Part shown: in pieces, positions 1 to 10,509 of the stretch
How positions within the stretch are numbered: the stretch's first letter is position 1
How the letters are laid out: every line of letters starts with the position of its first letter
Source: Rheinheimera salexigens
Lineage (GTDB): Bacteria > Pseudomonadota > Gammaproteobacteria > Enterobacterales > Alteromonadaceae
Direction: 5' to 3'
NCBI RefSeq assembly: GCF_001752395.1
Contig: NZ_MKEK01000001.1
Span: 121,465-185,464, forward strand
Length of the DNA stretch: 64,000 nt
Notes under the pieces: generated by a model
Databases searched by the model: none
What the model was told of the DNA's origin: nothing
What the model saw: only the letters and a program-made list of their open reading frames with translations
Made by a program: the position numbers and the translations under genes

Positions 1-455
<455 letters not shown>

Positions 456-465
456 TAGGTACGTC

Positions 466-1488
466 ATGATCCCTTTTGCTCAGCTCAGCCAAAATTTTAC
501 TAAATTAGTCCTTAGTCATCAGCCGACTCCCTTAGAGGTTGCGGCTAGAATGTCTAGCTTATTAGGTATTAAGCTTTTAATTAAGCGTGATGACTGTACC
601 GGCTTAGCGGGTGGCGGTAATAAAACCCGTAAATTAGAATACTTGCTAGCAGATGCCCAAAAACACCAGGCAGATACGTTAATTACTATCGGGGGTATTC
701 AGTCTAATCATGCTCGTCAAACGGCTGCAGCGGCAGCCAAGTTTGGTTTTGATTGTGAACTTATATTACAAGATGTCGCCGGTGCGCCAACTGATAATTA
801 CTCTGAAAACGGCAATATTTTATTAAATAGTTTATGCGGTGCGACTGTGCATAAACTGAGTATAAATGATGACTGCCAACAATTCGCACAACAGCGGATA
901 AATGAATTAACGTCAACTGGTAAAAAACCTTACTTAATCCCTATTGGCGGTTCCAATGTTATTGGTAGCATGGGCTATGTGCAATGTGCTTACGAGTTAG
1001 TACAGCAGATAAACCAGCAACAACATCGCGTTGATCACATCGTGCTAGCCACAGGCAGTGCCGGTACACAAGCAGGCTTATTAGCCGGTTTAATTGCCGC
1101 GGATTCAGATATTCCAGTATTGGGCATTAACGTTAGCAGACCCGTAACAGAGCAAAACCCACTTGTTGAACAGCTATTACGCCAAGTTCTGCAGGCCTTA
1201 CAGCTTGACCCAGCACTTGCAAAAAATCGAGTACATACTAATGGCGACTATTATGGTGAAGGCTATGGTATTAGCTCTAGTGTCAGTGAAAGCGCCATTA
1301 AATTATTAGCGCAACAAGAAGGCCTACTATTAGATCCGGTTTATACCGGTAAAGCCATGGCAGGCCTTATCGACTTAGTCCACAGCGGCCAGCTAAAACC
1401 CAACAGCACAGTATTGTTTTTACATACCGGCGGCAGCCAAGCATTGTTTGCTTATCGTTCCTGCTTCAATATTCCAATTTATTCATAA
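466..1488 (+). CDS. dcyD: D-cysteine desulfhydrase / ACC deaminase family PLP enzyme
   Basis: PLP-dependent fold-type II enzyme expected to convert D-cysteine to pyruvate, sulfide and ammonia. The 340-residue protein carries KRDD near the N-terminus, the PLP-lysine region GGGNKTRKLEYL, IQSNHARQTAA, the phosphate-binding loop GSAGTQAG, and the C-terminal VYTGKAMAGLID and LHTGGSQALFAY blocks, which follow E. coli DcyD closely. An ATG further upstream at 415 is in frame but lies inside hemB; the ATG at 466 follows TAGGT at good spacing and gives a family-like N-terminus. The related 1-aminocyclopropane-1-carboxylate deaminase activity cannot be excluded from sequence alone. Confidence 0.9.
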   Translation: MIPFAQLSQNFTKLVLSHQPTPLEVAARMSSLLGIKLLIKRDDCTGLAGGGNKTRKLEYLLADAQKHQADTLITIGGIQSNHARQTAAAAAKFGFDCELILQDVAGAPTDNYSENGNILLNSLCGATVHKLSINDDCQQFAQQRINELTSTGKKPYLIPIGGSNVIGSMGYVQCAYELVQQINQQQHRVDHIVLATGSAGTQAGLLAGLIAADSDIPVLGINVSRPVTEQNPLVEQLLRQVLQALQLDPALAKNRVHTNGDYYGEGYGISSSVSESAIKLLAQQEGLLLDPVYTGKAMAGLIDLVHSGQLKPNSTVLFLHTGGSQALFAYRSCFNIPIYS

Positions 1489-1501
1489 AAAACTCTGGCT
1501 T

Positions 1502-1532
1502 AAAGCTTGCTTGTATATATACAGCAAGCTTT
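1502..1532 (+). terminator. inverted repeat after dcyD, possible terminator
   Basis: A perfect 10-bp inverted repeat (AAAGCTTGCT at 1502-1511 and AGCAAGCTTT at 1523-1532) surrounds an AT-rich loop shortly after the dcyD stop. No long T-run follows, so it may be a weak terminator or only an mRNA-stabilising hairpin. Confidence 0.4.
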
Positions 1533-1600
1533 ACCCAGTGGCAGCAGTGGTAGCCGCAACTTGATCATTCTTAATAGCTATTTATCGCTAAGGAGCATCT

Positions 1601-2185
1601 ATGAAACTGCAATTTATTGTTTTCTCAATTTTAAGCACCGGCTTACTCACTGCATGTATGCCAGATAATACTGAGACGATATCAACCCCCGTACCGGATA
1701 GAATATTAGCCGAGCAAAAAAAAGCGATAATACTTAACTTCGATATACATCGAGTGTCTGCCCAGGGTGTAGCTGAAAAAATAGGTACCATTACAGCTGA
1801 AGATGGCGCGGAAGGACTTTATTTTAAAACCAACTTACAAGGCTTAACACCTGGCGAACACGGCTTTCATGTCCATCAAAACCCTGATTGTGGCCCAGGC
1901 CAAAGCCAAGATAAATCGCCTGCAGCCGCAGCAGGCGGACATTATGATCCAACAAGTAGTGACTTACACAATGGCCCGGGTGGTAATGGTCATAAAGGAG
2001 ATTTACCGCTTCTCACTGTCGATAATGATGGTAATGCCAACCAGACAATAATTGCGCCTCATCTTAAGCTCGCTGACTTAGAAGGCCGCGCTTTAGTTAT
2101 CCATCAAGGTGGTGATAATTTTTCTGATCAGCCTAAACCTTTAGGTGGTGGTGGCGAGCGTATTGCTTGTGGTATTACAAAATAA
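1601..2185 (+). CDS. sodC: Cu/Zn superoxide dismutase, predicted lipoprotein
   Basis: Dismutates superoxide in the periplasm. The first 19 residues form a signal with lipobox LLTAC (Cys19), so the enzyme is probably lipid-anchored. Metal ligands are visible: His90 and His92 in GFHVH and His168 in VIHQGGDN for copper, His114 in GGHYDP as the bridge, His123, His131 and Asp134 for zinc. Cys97 and Cys190 (ERIACGI) form the conserved disulfide. Length, 194 residues, is usual for bacterial SodC plus a short linker. A good ribosome binding site (AAGGAG) precedes the ATG. It stands alone between dcyD and the convergent gppA. Confidence 0.96.
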   Translation: MKLQFIVFSILSTGLLTACMPDNTETISTPVPDRILAEQKKAIILNFDIHRVSAQGVAEKIGTITAEDGAEGLYFKTNLQGLTPGEHGFHVHQNPDCGPGQSQDKSPAAAAGGHYDPTSSDLHNGPGGNGHKGDLPLLTVDNDGNANQTIIAPHLKLADLEGRALVIHQGGDNFSDQPKPLGGGGERIACGITK

Positions 2186-2334
2186 AGTAGTCTGTGTTAT
2201 TGCAAGCTATCGTTACAGTTAAGCAGCGCCTCGACAGCAATAAGCCGAATTATTGTTTAGCAATTGAGTAATATTTGTTGTAGTAGCTGTGTATGTAGAA
2301 ATGAATAGTTGCTCCTAAATCGGCAGTTTATACC

Positions 2335-2365
2335 GATAAGCTCGGTAATTTTTACCGAGCTTATC
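2335..2365. terminator. bidirectional terminator between sodC and gppA
   Basis: A perfect 14-bp stem (GATAAGCTCGGTAA / TTACCGAGCTTATC) with a TTT loop lies between two convergent genes, followed by TTTAA on the plus strand. It is placed to end sodC and gppA transcripts. The remaining bases of this gap (2186-2334) show nothing recognisable. Confidence 0.75.
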
Positions 2366-2409
2366 TTTAATAACTATTAGCTAACTTGATTTATCAAACC
2401 GTTAAAGCG

Positions 2410-3951
2410 TTAACTAATCGTCAAATGCCAACCAGCTAATTGCTGATATTGTATTTCTTGCTCTAATTCTGCAGACATCAATGGATGTTGCTCTAACCAA
2501 CTGTCCGGCAGGGTTAATAATAGCTTTTCGCTGTCGCTACTAATGCTAACTTGAGGTAAAACTTCATCTCGACGGCGCATAGACAGAATAACTGCTAAGC
2601 GTAAAATTCGGGTTAAACGCTGTGCCAGTAGCACTGAGGTCATGGTTTGATTGGCAATTATCTTATCATTGATATCGGCTCGGTGATTATGCACTAACGC
2701 CATCAGCAGTTGCTGCTGGGCCCGCGTAAAACCCGGTAACTCAGTATGAGTAATAATATAAGCACCATGATGATGATGGTTTTTATACTCAATTAATAAG
2801 CCAATTTCATGAATTAAAGCACTACTGTGCAATAAATTGTGACCATCAAAACACTTTAAGTCCCAACTAGGTTCAAGTTGTAACGCTAAATCGGCTGCCA
2901 CTTCAGCGACCCGTTGTGCTTGCTGCTGATCAATAAAATAGCGCACCATTAGGCTTTGTACCGTACGATTACGGACATCATTTTGATGTAACTGTGGCAA
3001 CAAGCTATACAGTACCCCCTCACGCAAAGCACCACCTGATAAAATCATGGTTTTAATATTCAGTTGGCGAAACAAAGCAATTAAAATGGCTAAGCCAGAC
3101 GCAAAGGCTAACTTACGATCTTGAGCTAAACCGGTAATAGCCAACCGAGATATATGCTGACAAGCAATAGCTTGCTGCATAATTAACTCTAATCGCGCTA
3201 GGGTAATATGCTCATCTGTACCTTGGGCAATTAATATTTCTTGCACTGCCTGTACCGTACCTGACGCGCCCAACGCTAATTGCCAGCCATGTTGGCGGTA
3301 AGGTTTTACAATATCTTGGATCAGTAGTTCAGCCGCAGTAATGGCCTGATTAAAATGAGCAGCCGTTAAGACATGATCAGCAAAGTATTGCTCTAAATAG
3401 GTCACGCAGCCCATATTTAAACTGACCAATAGTGCCGGCGTATAGCCTTCACCCACTATCACTTCGGTACTTGCGCCACCAATATCAATGACTAAACGCT
3501 TACGGTGATTAGTGGAAGTATGCGCCACGCCAAGATAAATGATACGTGCTTCTTCTTCACCGCTAATAACCTGAATTTTTTGACCAATAATGGTTTCAGC
3601 ATGCTGCAAAAATCGATCAGCATTTTTAGCTAAACGTAATGTAGCGGTACCAACAATTCGGATGTTTTCTGCGGGTATATCTTGCAAACGCTCAGCAAAT
3701 AAGGCTAAACATTCCCAGCCACGGGTCATGGCATCAAGATGGAGTATTTGCTGTTGATTTAAACCTGCAGCTAAGCGCACTTTACGCTTAACTCGGCCAA
3801 TAACTTGTACTGAGCCAGCAACAACTTTCACCATTAACATGTGAAAGCTGTTCGAACCTAAATCAATCACCGCATAAATATCTTGATGCGATGACTGCTC
3901 AGGTAAGCTAGCTAGATTAGCGAGGTCGGTTACGAGGTGGTCTTGAACCAT
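2410..3951 (-). CDS. gppA: Ppx/GppA family phosphatase (guanosine pentaphosphatase / exopolyphosphatase)
   Basis: Hydrolyses pppGpp to ppGpp and/or inorganic polyphosphate, linking to the stringent response. The N-terminal ASKHA fold starts with [15 protein letters not shown] (phosphate-1 loop), followed by the GEEEAR region, the second phosphate loop [14 protein letters not shown] and [11 protein letters not shown]; the C-terminal third looks like the HD-type helical domain of the family. Length, 513 residues, is normal. The ATG at 3951 lies 35 bases inside the 3' end of rhlB, and no later ATG, GTG or TTG fits before the first motif, so the overlap seems real and suggests translational coupling. 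gppA next to rhlB matches E. coli and favours GppA over Ppx. Confidence 0.9.
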   Translation of the reverse strand: MVQDHLVTDLANLASLPEQSSHQDIYAVIDLGSNSFHMLMVKVVAGSVQVIGRVKRKVRLAAGLNQQQILHLDAMTRGWECLALFAERLQDIPAENIRIVGTATLRLAKNADRFLQHAETIIGQKIQVISGEEEARIIYLGVAHTSTNHRKRLVIDIGGASTEVIVGEGYTPALLVSLNMGCVTYLEQYFADHVLTAAHFNQAITAAELLIQDIVKPYRQHGWQLALGASGTVQAVQEILIAQGTDEHITLARLELIMQQAIACQHISRLAITGLAQDRKLAFASGLAILIALFRQLNIKTMILSGGALREGVLYSLLPQLHQNDVRNRTVQSLMVRYFIDQQQAQRVAEVAADLALQLEPSWDLKCFDGHNLLHSSALIHEIGLLIEYKNHHHHGAYIITHTELPGFTRAQQQLLMALVHNHRADINDKIIANQTMTSVLLAQRLTRILRLAVILSMRRRDEVLPQVSISSDSEKLLLTLPDSWLEQHPLMSAELEQEIQYQQLAGWHLTIS

Positions 3952-5203
3952 GACTACTGCGTCCTGCAGTACTGCGACCGGTACTGCGTGCTTGCGCAGA
4001 TGAGCGACGACGCGCTCGCGGTTTAGGTACTTTTAAGTCATCTAACAGCGCTGTCGCATCATATTGAGTCACTGGTACTGAGTGACGAATATAATCTTCA
4101 ATGGCGGTTAAATTAAGGGCATAGCGCTCACAAGCAAAACTAATTGCCTTGCCACTTTCACCTGCGCGGCCAGTACGACCAATACGGTGCACATAGTCTT
4201 CGCAGTCGTCGGGTAAATCATAATTAAATATATGGCTTACTTTTGGAATATGTAAACCACGCGCAGCAACATCAGTCGCTACTAAAACATCTATTTTACC
4301 GCTGCTAAAGTCTTCTAAAATACGTAAACGCTTTTTCTGGATCACATCACCGGTTAGTAAACCTACCCGATGGCCATCTGCCTCTAACCAAGCATGCACT
4401 TCTTCGCACCAATGCTTAGTGTTAGCAAAAACAATGGCTTTATCTGGCCATTCTTCTTCCATTAAAGACAGTAATAACGGTAATTTATGTTCATCTGAAG
4501 GATAAAATAACTCTTCACTAATGCGGCTACCGGTCATTTCTTCCGGGGCAACGTGAATATGTTCTGGTTGGTTCATTTTTTCAAATGCCAGCTCTTGTAC
4601 CTTATAAGATAGCGTGGCAGAAAACAGCAAACTTAAACGTTCGGTTGCTGGAGGCATACGGTTAAACATAAAGCGGATATCTTTAATAAAACCAAGATCG
4701 AACATCCGATCAGCTTCATCAAGTACCACAACTTGAATTTGTGATAAGTCGTACAAGCCTTGCTTTAAATAATCAATTAAGCGACCTGTTGTGCCAATTA
4801 AAATATCAACACCACTTTCTAATAGTTGGCGTTGAGTATCGTAACCTTCGCCCCCATAGATAAGACCTAGACGCAAATTTGACTTTTCAGCCATCATTTT
4901 TGCATCTTGATGGATCTGTACCGCCAGCTCACGCGTAGGTGCCATAATAAGCGCCCGAGGCTGACCTCTGCTTTTAGCAGGATGGGTAAGCAAGTGGTGG
5001 AAAGTGGCTGTTAAAAAGGCTAGCGTTTTGCCAGTACCTGTTTGTGCTTGGCCTGCAATGTCTTTGCCAGCTAACGCTAGCGGTAAACATTGCGCTTGAA
5101 TAGGCGTACAATAGCCGTAACCTTCTGCATCTAATGCAGCTAGGACCTGAGGTGCCAATGCGAAATCGGCGAATTTATGTGACGTTAAGTGAGTTTTATT
5201 CAT
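3917..5203 (-). CDS. rhlB: ATP-dependent DEAD-box RNA helicase RhlB
   Basis: RNA helicase that unwinds structured RNA for the RNase E degradosome. Motifs in order: Q-motif region (CTPIQAQ), Walker A AQTGTGKT at 53-60, PTRELA, GG, TTGRL, DEAD at 162-165, SAT, then the C-terminal domain with ARG and [11 protein letters not shown]. The last 40 residues are rich in Arg, Ser and Gly, as in other RhlB tails that bind RNA. Its start is divergent from trxA across a 100-base gap, the arrangement known from E. coli. The 3' end overlaps gppA. Confidence 0.95.
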   Translation of the reverse strand: MNKTHLTSHKFADFALAPQVLAALDAEGYGYCTPIQAQCLPLALAGKDIAGQAQTGTGKTLAFLTATFHHLLTHPAKSRGQPRALIMAPTRELAVQIHQDAKMMAEKSNLRLGLIYGGEGYDTQRQLLESGVDILIGTTGRLIDYLKQGLYDLSQIQVVVLDEADRMFDLGFIKDIRFMFNRMPPATERLSLLFSATLSYKVQELAFEKMNQPEHIHVAPEEMTGSRISEELFYPSDEHKLPLLLSLMEEEWPDKAIVFANTKHWCEEVHAWLEADGHRVGLLTGDVIQKKRLRILEDFSSGKIDVLVATDVAARGLHIPKVSHIFNYDLPDDCEDYVHRIGRTGRAGESGKAISFACERYALNLTAIEDYIRHSVPVTQYDATALLDDLKVPKPRARRRSSAQARSTGRSTAGRSSHGSRPPRNRPR

Positions 5204-5303
5204 ACACGCTAAGCATAACCGTTACGCTTGCAATAAGGAACAGCCAGGTTTAAATTGATAACACTTTTTTGCAGTAAAACTGCACGTATAAGCGGAGACA
5301 TAC

Positions 5304-5630
5304 ATGAGCGAGCATATTTTACAGGTTTCTGATGATAGTTTTGAAAGCGATGTTTTAAAATCAGACACGCCAGTATTAGTAGATTTTTGGGCTGAGTGGT
5401 GTGGTCCATGCAAAATGATTGCCCCAATTCTTGAAGATGTTGCTAAAGAATATAGCGGTAAAGTCAGCGTAGCTAAGGTTAATATTGATCATAACCCTAA
5501 TACGCCGCCTAAATTTGGTATTCGTGGCATTCCTACCTTGTTGTTATTTAAACAAGGCCAAGTTGCCGCCACCAAAGTAGGTGCATTATCTAAAACTCAG
5601 TTAAAAGAGTTTTTAGACAGCAATATCTAA
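5304..5630 (+). CDS. trxA: thioredoxin 1
   Basis: Cytosolic disulfide reductase for ribonucleotide reductase, Msr enzymes and others. The 108-residue protein has the WCGPC active site (Cys33, Cys36), [12 protein letters not shown], the cis-proline segment [11 protein letters not shown] and the usual GALSKTQL tail; it matches E. coli TrxA in length. A GGAG ribosome binding site lies just upstream. It sits between divergent rhlB and downstream rho, as in enterobacteria, and is followed by its own terminator. Confidence 0.98.
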   Translation: MSEHILQVSDDSFESDVLKSDTPVLVDFWAEWCGPCKMIAPILEDVAKEYSGKVSVAKVNIDHNPNTPPKFGIRGIPTLLLFKQGQVAATKVGALSKTQLKEFLDSNI

Positions 5631-5643
5631 GTGGTATTAAATT

Positions 5644-5669
5644 AGGCGTATTTTTATACGCCTTTTTTT
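5644..5669 (+). terminator. intrinsic terminator after trxA
   Basis: An 8-bp stem (AGGCGTAT / ATACGCCT) with a TTTT loop is followed by seven T residues, a canonical rho-independent terminator 13 bases after the trxA stop. Confidence 0.92.
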
Positions 5670-5830
5670 ATTCTGCCACTAGACGCATACCACTCTAGCT
5701 GCTAGAGTGTAGCCATCAGTACATTTTGTACAACCTGAACATCGCTTGTCCTTCGAAAATACCACTTCAAACCTTTTGTCATCGAACTGATAAGCCTTAC
5801 TCTGTCTTTATCAACAAGAAACCCATCAAT
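5670..5830 (+). promoter_or_regulatory. rho leader region
   Basis: This 161-base gap between the trxA terminator and rho must hold the rho promoter and 5' leader. It is rich in C and T with few G (for example around 5736-5815), as expected of a Rho-loading leader. In E. coli rho is autoregulated by attenuation in its leader, so the same may apply here. A reading frame in phase with rho runs through part of it, but the protein's conserved start is at 5831. Confidence 0.4.
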
Positions 5831-7096
5831 ATGCATTTAACAGAACTGAAACTAAAGCCAATTAACGAACTGGTTCAATTGGCCGAGTCTAAGGGCCTTG
5901 AAAATATGGCCCGCCTGCGCAAACAAGACATTATTTTTGCCATTTTAAAATCTCATGCTAAAAATGGCGAAGAGATATTTGGTAATGGCGTACTAGAAAT
6001 CCTGCAGGACGGTTTCGGTTTTTTACGCTCTGGCGATAGCTCGTACTTAGCAGGCCCAGATGATATTTATATCTCGCCAAGTCAAATACGTCGCTTTAAC
6101 TTACGTACTGGTGACAGTATTGCCGGTTTAATCCGACCACCTAAAGAAGGCGAACGTTACTTCGCTTTATTAAAAGTTAACGAAGTTAACTTTGGTCGTC
6201 CTGAACAAGCCCGCAATAAAATTCTTTTCGAAAACTTAACACCGCTACATGCCAACTCACGTTTACGTATGGAACGTGGTAACGGTAGCCGTGAAGATCT
6301 TACAGCACGTGTACTAGATTTAGCCTCACCCATTGGTAAAGGCCAACGTGGATTAATTGTTGCTCCGCCAAAAGCCGGTAAAACAATCCTATTACAAAAT
6401 ATCGCCCAATCAATTGCTGCTAACCACCCTGACTGTGTGTTAATGGTATTGCTAATTGATGAGCGACCAGAAGAAGTAACTGAAATGCAGCGCTTAGTTA
6501 AAGGTGAAGTTATTGCTTCTACCTTCGATGAGCCAGCGAGTCGTCACGTTCAAGTGGCAGAAATGGTTATTGAAAAAGCCAAACGCTTAGTTGAGCACAA
6601 AAAAGACGTTATTATTTTACTCGACTCTATTACGCGTCTTGCTCGTGCTTATAACACGGTTATTCCAAGCTCAGGTAAGGTATTAACCGGTGGTGTCGAT
6701 GCCAACGCTTTACATAAACCGAAACGTTTCTTTGGTGCAGCACGGAATGTAGAAGAAGGTGGCAGCTTAACTATTATCGCTACGGCCTTAGTAGATACCG
6801 GCTCGAAAATGGATGAAGTTATTTACGAAGAGTTTAAAGGCACCGGTAATATGGAGCTACACTTATCGCGTAAAATTGCTGAACGTCGTATTTTCCCTGC
6901 TATCGATTTTAATCGCTCTGGTACTCGTCGTGAAGAGCTATTAGCTTCTGCCGAAGAACTGCAAAAAATGTGGATATTACGTAAAATCATCCATCCAATG
7001 GATGAAAGCGATGGTATTGAATTCTTAATCGATCGGTTATTAATGACTAAAACCAATGATGAATTTTTTGATTCCATGAAACGGCAAAAAAATTAA
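5831..7096 (+). CDS. rho: transcription termination factor Rho
   Basis: Hexameric RNA-dependent ATPase that ends transcription. The 421-residue product aligns nearly residue for residue with E. coli Rho (419): N-terminal helix bundle and cold-shock-like RNA-binding domain ([25 protein letters not shown]), Walker A PPKAGKT around 179-185, Walker [17 protein letters not shown], and the Q/R-loop region ending in MKRQ. The start at the ATG of [10 protein letters not shown] is chosen because it matches the E. coli N-terminus; an in-frame ATG 105 bases upstream would add a non-conserved extension. No strong ribosome binding site is visible, compatible with regulated expression. Confidence 0.98.
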   Translation: MHLTELKLKPINELVQLAESKGLENMARLRKQDIIFAILKSHAKNGEEIFGNGVLEILQDGFGFLRSGDSSYLAGPDDIYISPSQIRRFNLRTGDSIAGLIRPPKEGERYFALLKVNEVNFGRPEQARNKILFENLTPLHANSRLRMERGNGSREDLTARVLDLASPIGKGQRGLIVAPPKAGKTILLQNIAQSIAANHPDCVLMVLLIDERPEEVTEMQRLVKGEVIASTFDEPASRHVQVAEMVIEKAKRLVEHKKDVIILLDSITRLARAYNTVIPSSGKVLTGGVDANALHKPKRFFGAARNVEEGGSLTIIATALVDTGSKMDEVIYEEFKGTGNMELHLSRKIAERRIFPAIDFNRSGTRREELLASAEELQKMWILRKIIHPMDESDGIEFLIDRLLMTKTNDEFFDSMKRQKN

Positions 7097-7103
7097 TCTA
7101 ATC

Positions 7104-7129
7104 AAACCGGTGCTAGCACCGGTTTTTTT
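7104..7129 (+). terminator. intrinsic terminator after rho
   Basis: A 10-bp perfect stem (AAACCGGTGC / GCACCGGTTT) runs straight into seven T residues, eight bases after the rho stop. Confidence 0.95.
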
Positions 7130-7186
7130 ATCTCTAATAAACAGCCATACTCATTTAAACTAGCAATATTGCAAAGGGATCAGCGC

Positions 7187-8491
7187 ATGAACTGTCCGCG
7201 CATTGTTATTATCGGTGGTGGTGCTGGTGGGCTAGAATTAGCCAGTCGGCTTGGCAATAAGTTAGGCCGAAACTCAGGTAGCAACAACCGCGCTCATATC
7301 ACCCTAGTGGATAAAAACCATACCCATATCTGGAAGCCGTTATTGCACGAAGTCGCCACCGGCACCTTAGATGTAGAAATTGATCAACTGAGTTATCGCG
7401 CTCATGCCGCAGCGCATCACTTTGAATTTCAACTTGGCAGTCTTACTGATATCAATCGTGACCAACAGCAGGTTATACTCGCGCCCATTGAAGATGATGG
7501 TGAAGAAGTATTAGCCTCTCGGGCACTAGAATATGACTACCTAGTACTGGCGATAGGTAGTGTGTCTAACCATTTTAATACCCCTGGCGTAGCCGAACAC
7601 TGTATTTTTCTGGATAGCCCTGAACAAGCGCAGCGCTTTCAGCATTATTTATTAATGGCGTATTTAAAATTAAACTCGCCTGCCCATCCTAAAGATAAAC
7701 TAAATATTGCTATTGTTGGTGCCGGCGCCACAGGTGTTGAACTCGCTGCCGAGCTCTATCATGCGGCCGCAGAACTTAACTTATATGGCTATGCTGATTT
7801 ACGCCAAAACCGGCTAAACATTCAATTAATTGAAGCTGGGCCACGTATTTTACCCGCATTACCCGAGCGTATTGCTCTCGCTGCACACAAAGAATTGACA
7901 AAGCTCGGGGTGACTGTTCGCACCAGCACCAAAGTCACAGCCGCCACTAAAACCGGTTTGCTGTTAGACGAGCAGCATGTAGAGGCAGAACTAATGGTCT
8001 GGGCGGCTGGCATTAAAGCGCCAGACTTTTTAAAAGATATTGCTGGCTTAGAAAACAATCGTATTAACCAGCTAGTGGTTAATCAACAATTGCAAACCAC
8101 TCGTGATGCTAAAATTTATGCTATTGGTGATTGTGCAGGTTGTCCACTGCCAGACAATAAATGGGTGCCACCCAGAGCACAATCGGCGCATCAGATGGCC
8201 AGTTTAGTCGCAAAGAACATTATTGCTGATATCGCCGGTAAGCCACAAAAAGACTATCACTATAAAGATCATGGCTCATTAATATCGCTGAGTCGTTTTG
8301 GTACTGTAGGTAGTTTAATGGGTAATCTAGTCGGCGGCGCCATGATGATAGAAGGCCGTATTGCGCGCCTTGCTTATATGTCTTTATATCGCATGCACCA
8401 AGTCGCCTTACACGGCTGGTTAAGAATGATATTAATTAGTTTAGTAGCACGAATTAACCGCATTGTTAGACCCAAGCTCAAATTGCATTGA
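7187..8491 (+). CDS. ndh: type II NADH dehydrogenase (NDH-2)
   Basis: Single-subunit flavoprotein passing electrons from NADH to quinone at the inner face of the inner membrane without pumping. The N-terminal FAD-binding motif is [13 protein letters not shown], the NADH-binding Rossmann motif is [16 protein letters not shown], and the second FAD contact is IYAIGDCAG. The C-terminal 60 residues are hydrophobic and basic, as in NDH-2 membrane anchors. Length is 434 residues. The ATG at 7187 is chosen over one at 7169 because AAAGGGA lies eight bases upstream of it and the motif then starts at residue 6. The stop lies inside the terminator stem. Confidence 0.94.
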   Translation: MNCPRIVIIGGGAGGLELASRLGNKLGRNSGSNNRAHITLVDKNHTHIWKPLLHEVATGTLDVEIDQLSYRAHAAAHHFEFQLGSLTDINRDQQQVILAPIEDDGEEVLASRALEYDYLVLAIGSVSNHFNTPGVAEHCIFLDSPEQAQRFQHYLLMAYLKLNSPAHPKDKLNIAIVGAGATGVELAAELYHAAAELNLYGYADLRQNRLNIQLIEAGPRILPALPERIALAAHKELTKLGVTVRTSTKVTAATKTGLLLDEQHVEAELMVWAAGIKAPDFLKDIAGLENNRINQLVVNQQLQTTRDAKIYAIGDCAGCPLPDNKWVPPRAQSAHQMASLVAKNIIADIAGKPQKDYHYKDHGSLISLSRFGTVGSLMGNLVGGAMMIEGRIARLAYMSLYRMHQVALHGWLRMILISLVARINRIVRPKLKLH

Positions 8492-8503
8492 GCCTGGGTT
8501 TTT
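8470..8503. terminator. bidirectional terminator between ndh and the S9 peptidase
   Basis: A stem pairing ACCCAAGCTCAA with TTGAGCCTGGGT (one mismatch) followed by five T residues overlaps the ndh stop codon. It is positioned to end ndh and also the convergent minus-strand locus. Confidence 0.8.
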
Positions 8504-8510
8504 CTTTATT

Positions 8511-10469
8511 TTAAATCGAGTTAGCTTTACCAATATACTTATCAATAAAGGCCAACATTTTTTGCCAACGTTCAATGTTGTTTTCTGGTTTATAAAAACC
8601 ATGGCCTTCCGTTGCTTTAACTAACCACTCCATTGGGTGGTTACGCTGTTGCAGTCCATCACGAAGTTTCTCGGCATGGCTTAAAGGCACCCGCTGATCT
8701 AGCGCACCGTGAATAATAAATACCGGCGCTTTCAGCTTATCTAGATTATGAATAGGCGATTGCTTAACCAGCACGTCGTCACTACGGCCTAAATAATCTT
8801 CTAAAACACTGGTGCCCATATTGCTGGTTGGGATATCGCCTTCTTTAAACATTAAAGCTAAATCGGTTACGCCGACAAAGTTAATTACACACTGATATAA
8901 GTCTGGCTCTCGAATAGCGCTCATTAACGCTGCATAGCCACCATAAGAGCCGCCATAGCTACAAATACGCTGTTTATCAACAATGCCATCTGTAATTAAC
9001 TGCATGACGCCATCGGTCATATCGTCAATCATCAAGGTGCCCCACTTCTGATAGCCCGACGTCAGGAAGTCTCGGCCAAAGCCACCCGAACCACGAAAGT
9101 TAGGTTGAAATACGGCATAACCATGCTCGGCTAACACCTTGGCATCTTTATCAATATAGGCAATCGAATCCCGTATACCATGCGGGCCACCATGCGGCAG
9201 CATGATTAAAGGTAAGTTTTTAGCTGCGGTATTTTTCGGTAAGGTTAATAAACCTTGTAACTCTTGGCCATCACGGGCTTTGTAATGCACAATCTGAGTT
9301 TCTGGTAATTTATTTTCCAGCCACGGTGCGGCCGTCAGTAAAAAGCTGACTTTATTATTTTTAGTATCATATAAATAAAAAGTCGGCGTGTTATTGGCTG
9401 ATCTTGCACTGACAACCATTAAACTATTATCGGCGGTAGCTGAATTAATTTGTACTAACTGACCGGGAAAAGCAGCTTCTAGCCCTTGCAGTTGGCTACT
9501 AAACTTAGTGTCATTAACATCCTGAAAATATTGGCTGTTAATGGCATCATACTCATAGCGAGTACCAATAATTTCCGTCGTTTTACCATTGCGGAAGCTA
9601 AATATTGGCCGAATATCAACTTTAGGATGAGTGGCCAGTATGGTTTCTTGTAATGAATCTAAATCAATAACACTAATAGACTGGGTGCTGGAATTGGTAT
9701 CACTAATGCCATACACTTTTTTATTATCTGCAGAAAACGTTAAGGGAATAAAATCTCCCTTATTGCGGCTATAGCGCTTTATTTCTCGCCAATTAGAATT
9801 CGACTCGGTACGGTGCAACAAAACATTTTGGCTAATATCGGTGGGATCAATACCAACCACTAAGCTGACAAAGCCATCTTTTTCCGCTAAAGCGCGAACC
9901 ATAGTGCCTTTAATGGCTCTTATTGGTGCGGTACCCGCGCGGAATTTACGGCCACTGATAATATTTAATCGATAAAACTCGACATGTGGCTCTTTACTAA
10001 ACCAAGACCAGCTGGCAATCATAATATGATTTTTATCTTCTGGCATAAAATCGACAATTGAAGACGCCGTGGTGTCTTTGGCTCGCGAACGATAACCGGT
10101 TAACATCACTTCTTTTTTACCGTTGGCATCAACGGCAAATATTTCTCCGGTGTACATTGGCGCTTCTAATGCGCCAAATTCCCGTGCTAAGGTTAAGATT
10201 AAGCGGTTTTTATTGGCCCAATCAAAACTGGCTATAGAGTCAGCTCCTGAGAAGTGGCGCTGAGAAATCACTTTCATATCTTTACGATCAATCACCACAA
10301 TTTGAATAGTGCCGTCTTCAACCCGATTAGTTGCTGCTAAATACTGGCCAGTCGGTGAAATTTTCACCTCAATAAACTGATTATGCTTAGCATAATCGGC
10401 AATCGAAATTTCAGCAGCCAATACCAGGGGCCACAATAGCCATAAGGCCAAAATAGTGCGCTTTAACAT
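8511..10469 (-). CDS. secreted S9 family prolyl oligopeptidase / dipeptidyl aminopeptidase
   Basis: Serine peptidase expected in the periplasm. A signal peptide (MLKRTILALWLLWPLVLAAE) begins at the ATG at 10469, preceded by AAAAGGA at good spacing; an upstream ATG at 10499 would hide it. A beta-propeller-like region covers roughly residues 25-380, then an alpha/beta hydrolase domain with LPHGGPHG (oxyanion loop), nucleophile GSYGGYAAL (Ser near 503), acid HGALDQRVP and His in TEGHGF. It starts 40 bases after the exporter gene on the same strand and may be the last gene of the peptide-export locus, although such peptidases are also common stand-alone genes. A specific substrate cannot be named. 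Confidence 0.88.
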   Translation of the reverse strand: MLKRTILALWLLWPLVLAAEISIADYAKHNQFIEVKISPTGQYLAATNRVEDGTIQIVVIDRKDMKVISQRHFSGADSIASFDWANKNRLILTLAREFGALEAPMYTGEIFAVDANGKKEVMLTGYRSRAKDTTASSIVDFMPEDKNHIMIASWSWFSKEPHVEFYRLNIISGRKFRAGTAPIRAIKGTMVRALAEKDGFVSLVVGIDPTDISQNVLLHRTESNSNWREIKRYSRNKGDFIPLTFSADNKKVYGISDTNSSTQSISVIDLDSLQETILATHPKVDIRPIFSFRNGKTTEIIGTRYEYDAINSQYFQDVNDTKFSSQLQGLEAAFPGQLVQINSATADNSLMVVSARSANNTPTFYLYDTKNNKVSFLLTAAPWLENKLPETQIVHYKARDGQELQGLLTLPKNTAAKNLPLIMLPHGGPHGIRDSIAYIDKDAKVLAEHGYAVFQPNFRGSGGFGRDFLTSGYQKWGTLMIDDMTDGVMQLITDGIVDKQRICSYGGSYGGYAALMSAIREPDLYQCVINFVGVTDLALMFKEGDIPTSNMGTSVLEDYLGRSDDVLVKQSPIHNLDKLKAPVFIIHGALDQRVPLSHAEKLRDGLQQRNHPMEWLVKATEGHGFYKPENNIERWQKMLAFIDKYIGKANSI

Positions 10470-10509
10470 GTCATTCCTTTTTTTAATTTTATTTGTCAAT
10501 AACTTAACA

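Noticed and set aside
5726..5830. N-terminal extension of Rho or a RhoL-type leader peptide
   Set aside because: The extension has no resemblance to Rho and the conserved N-terminus starts at 5831. No separate stop before rho is present in that frame, so it is not a leader peptide ORF of the E. coli kind.
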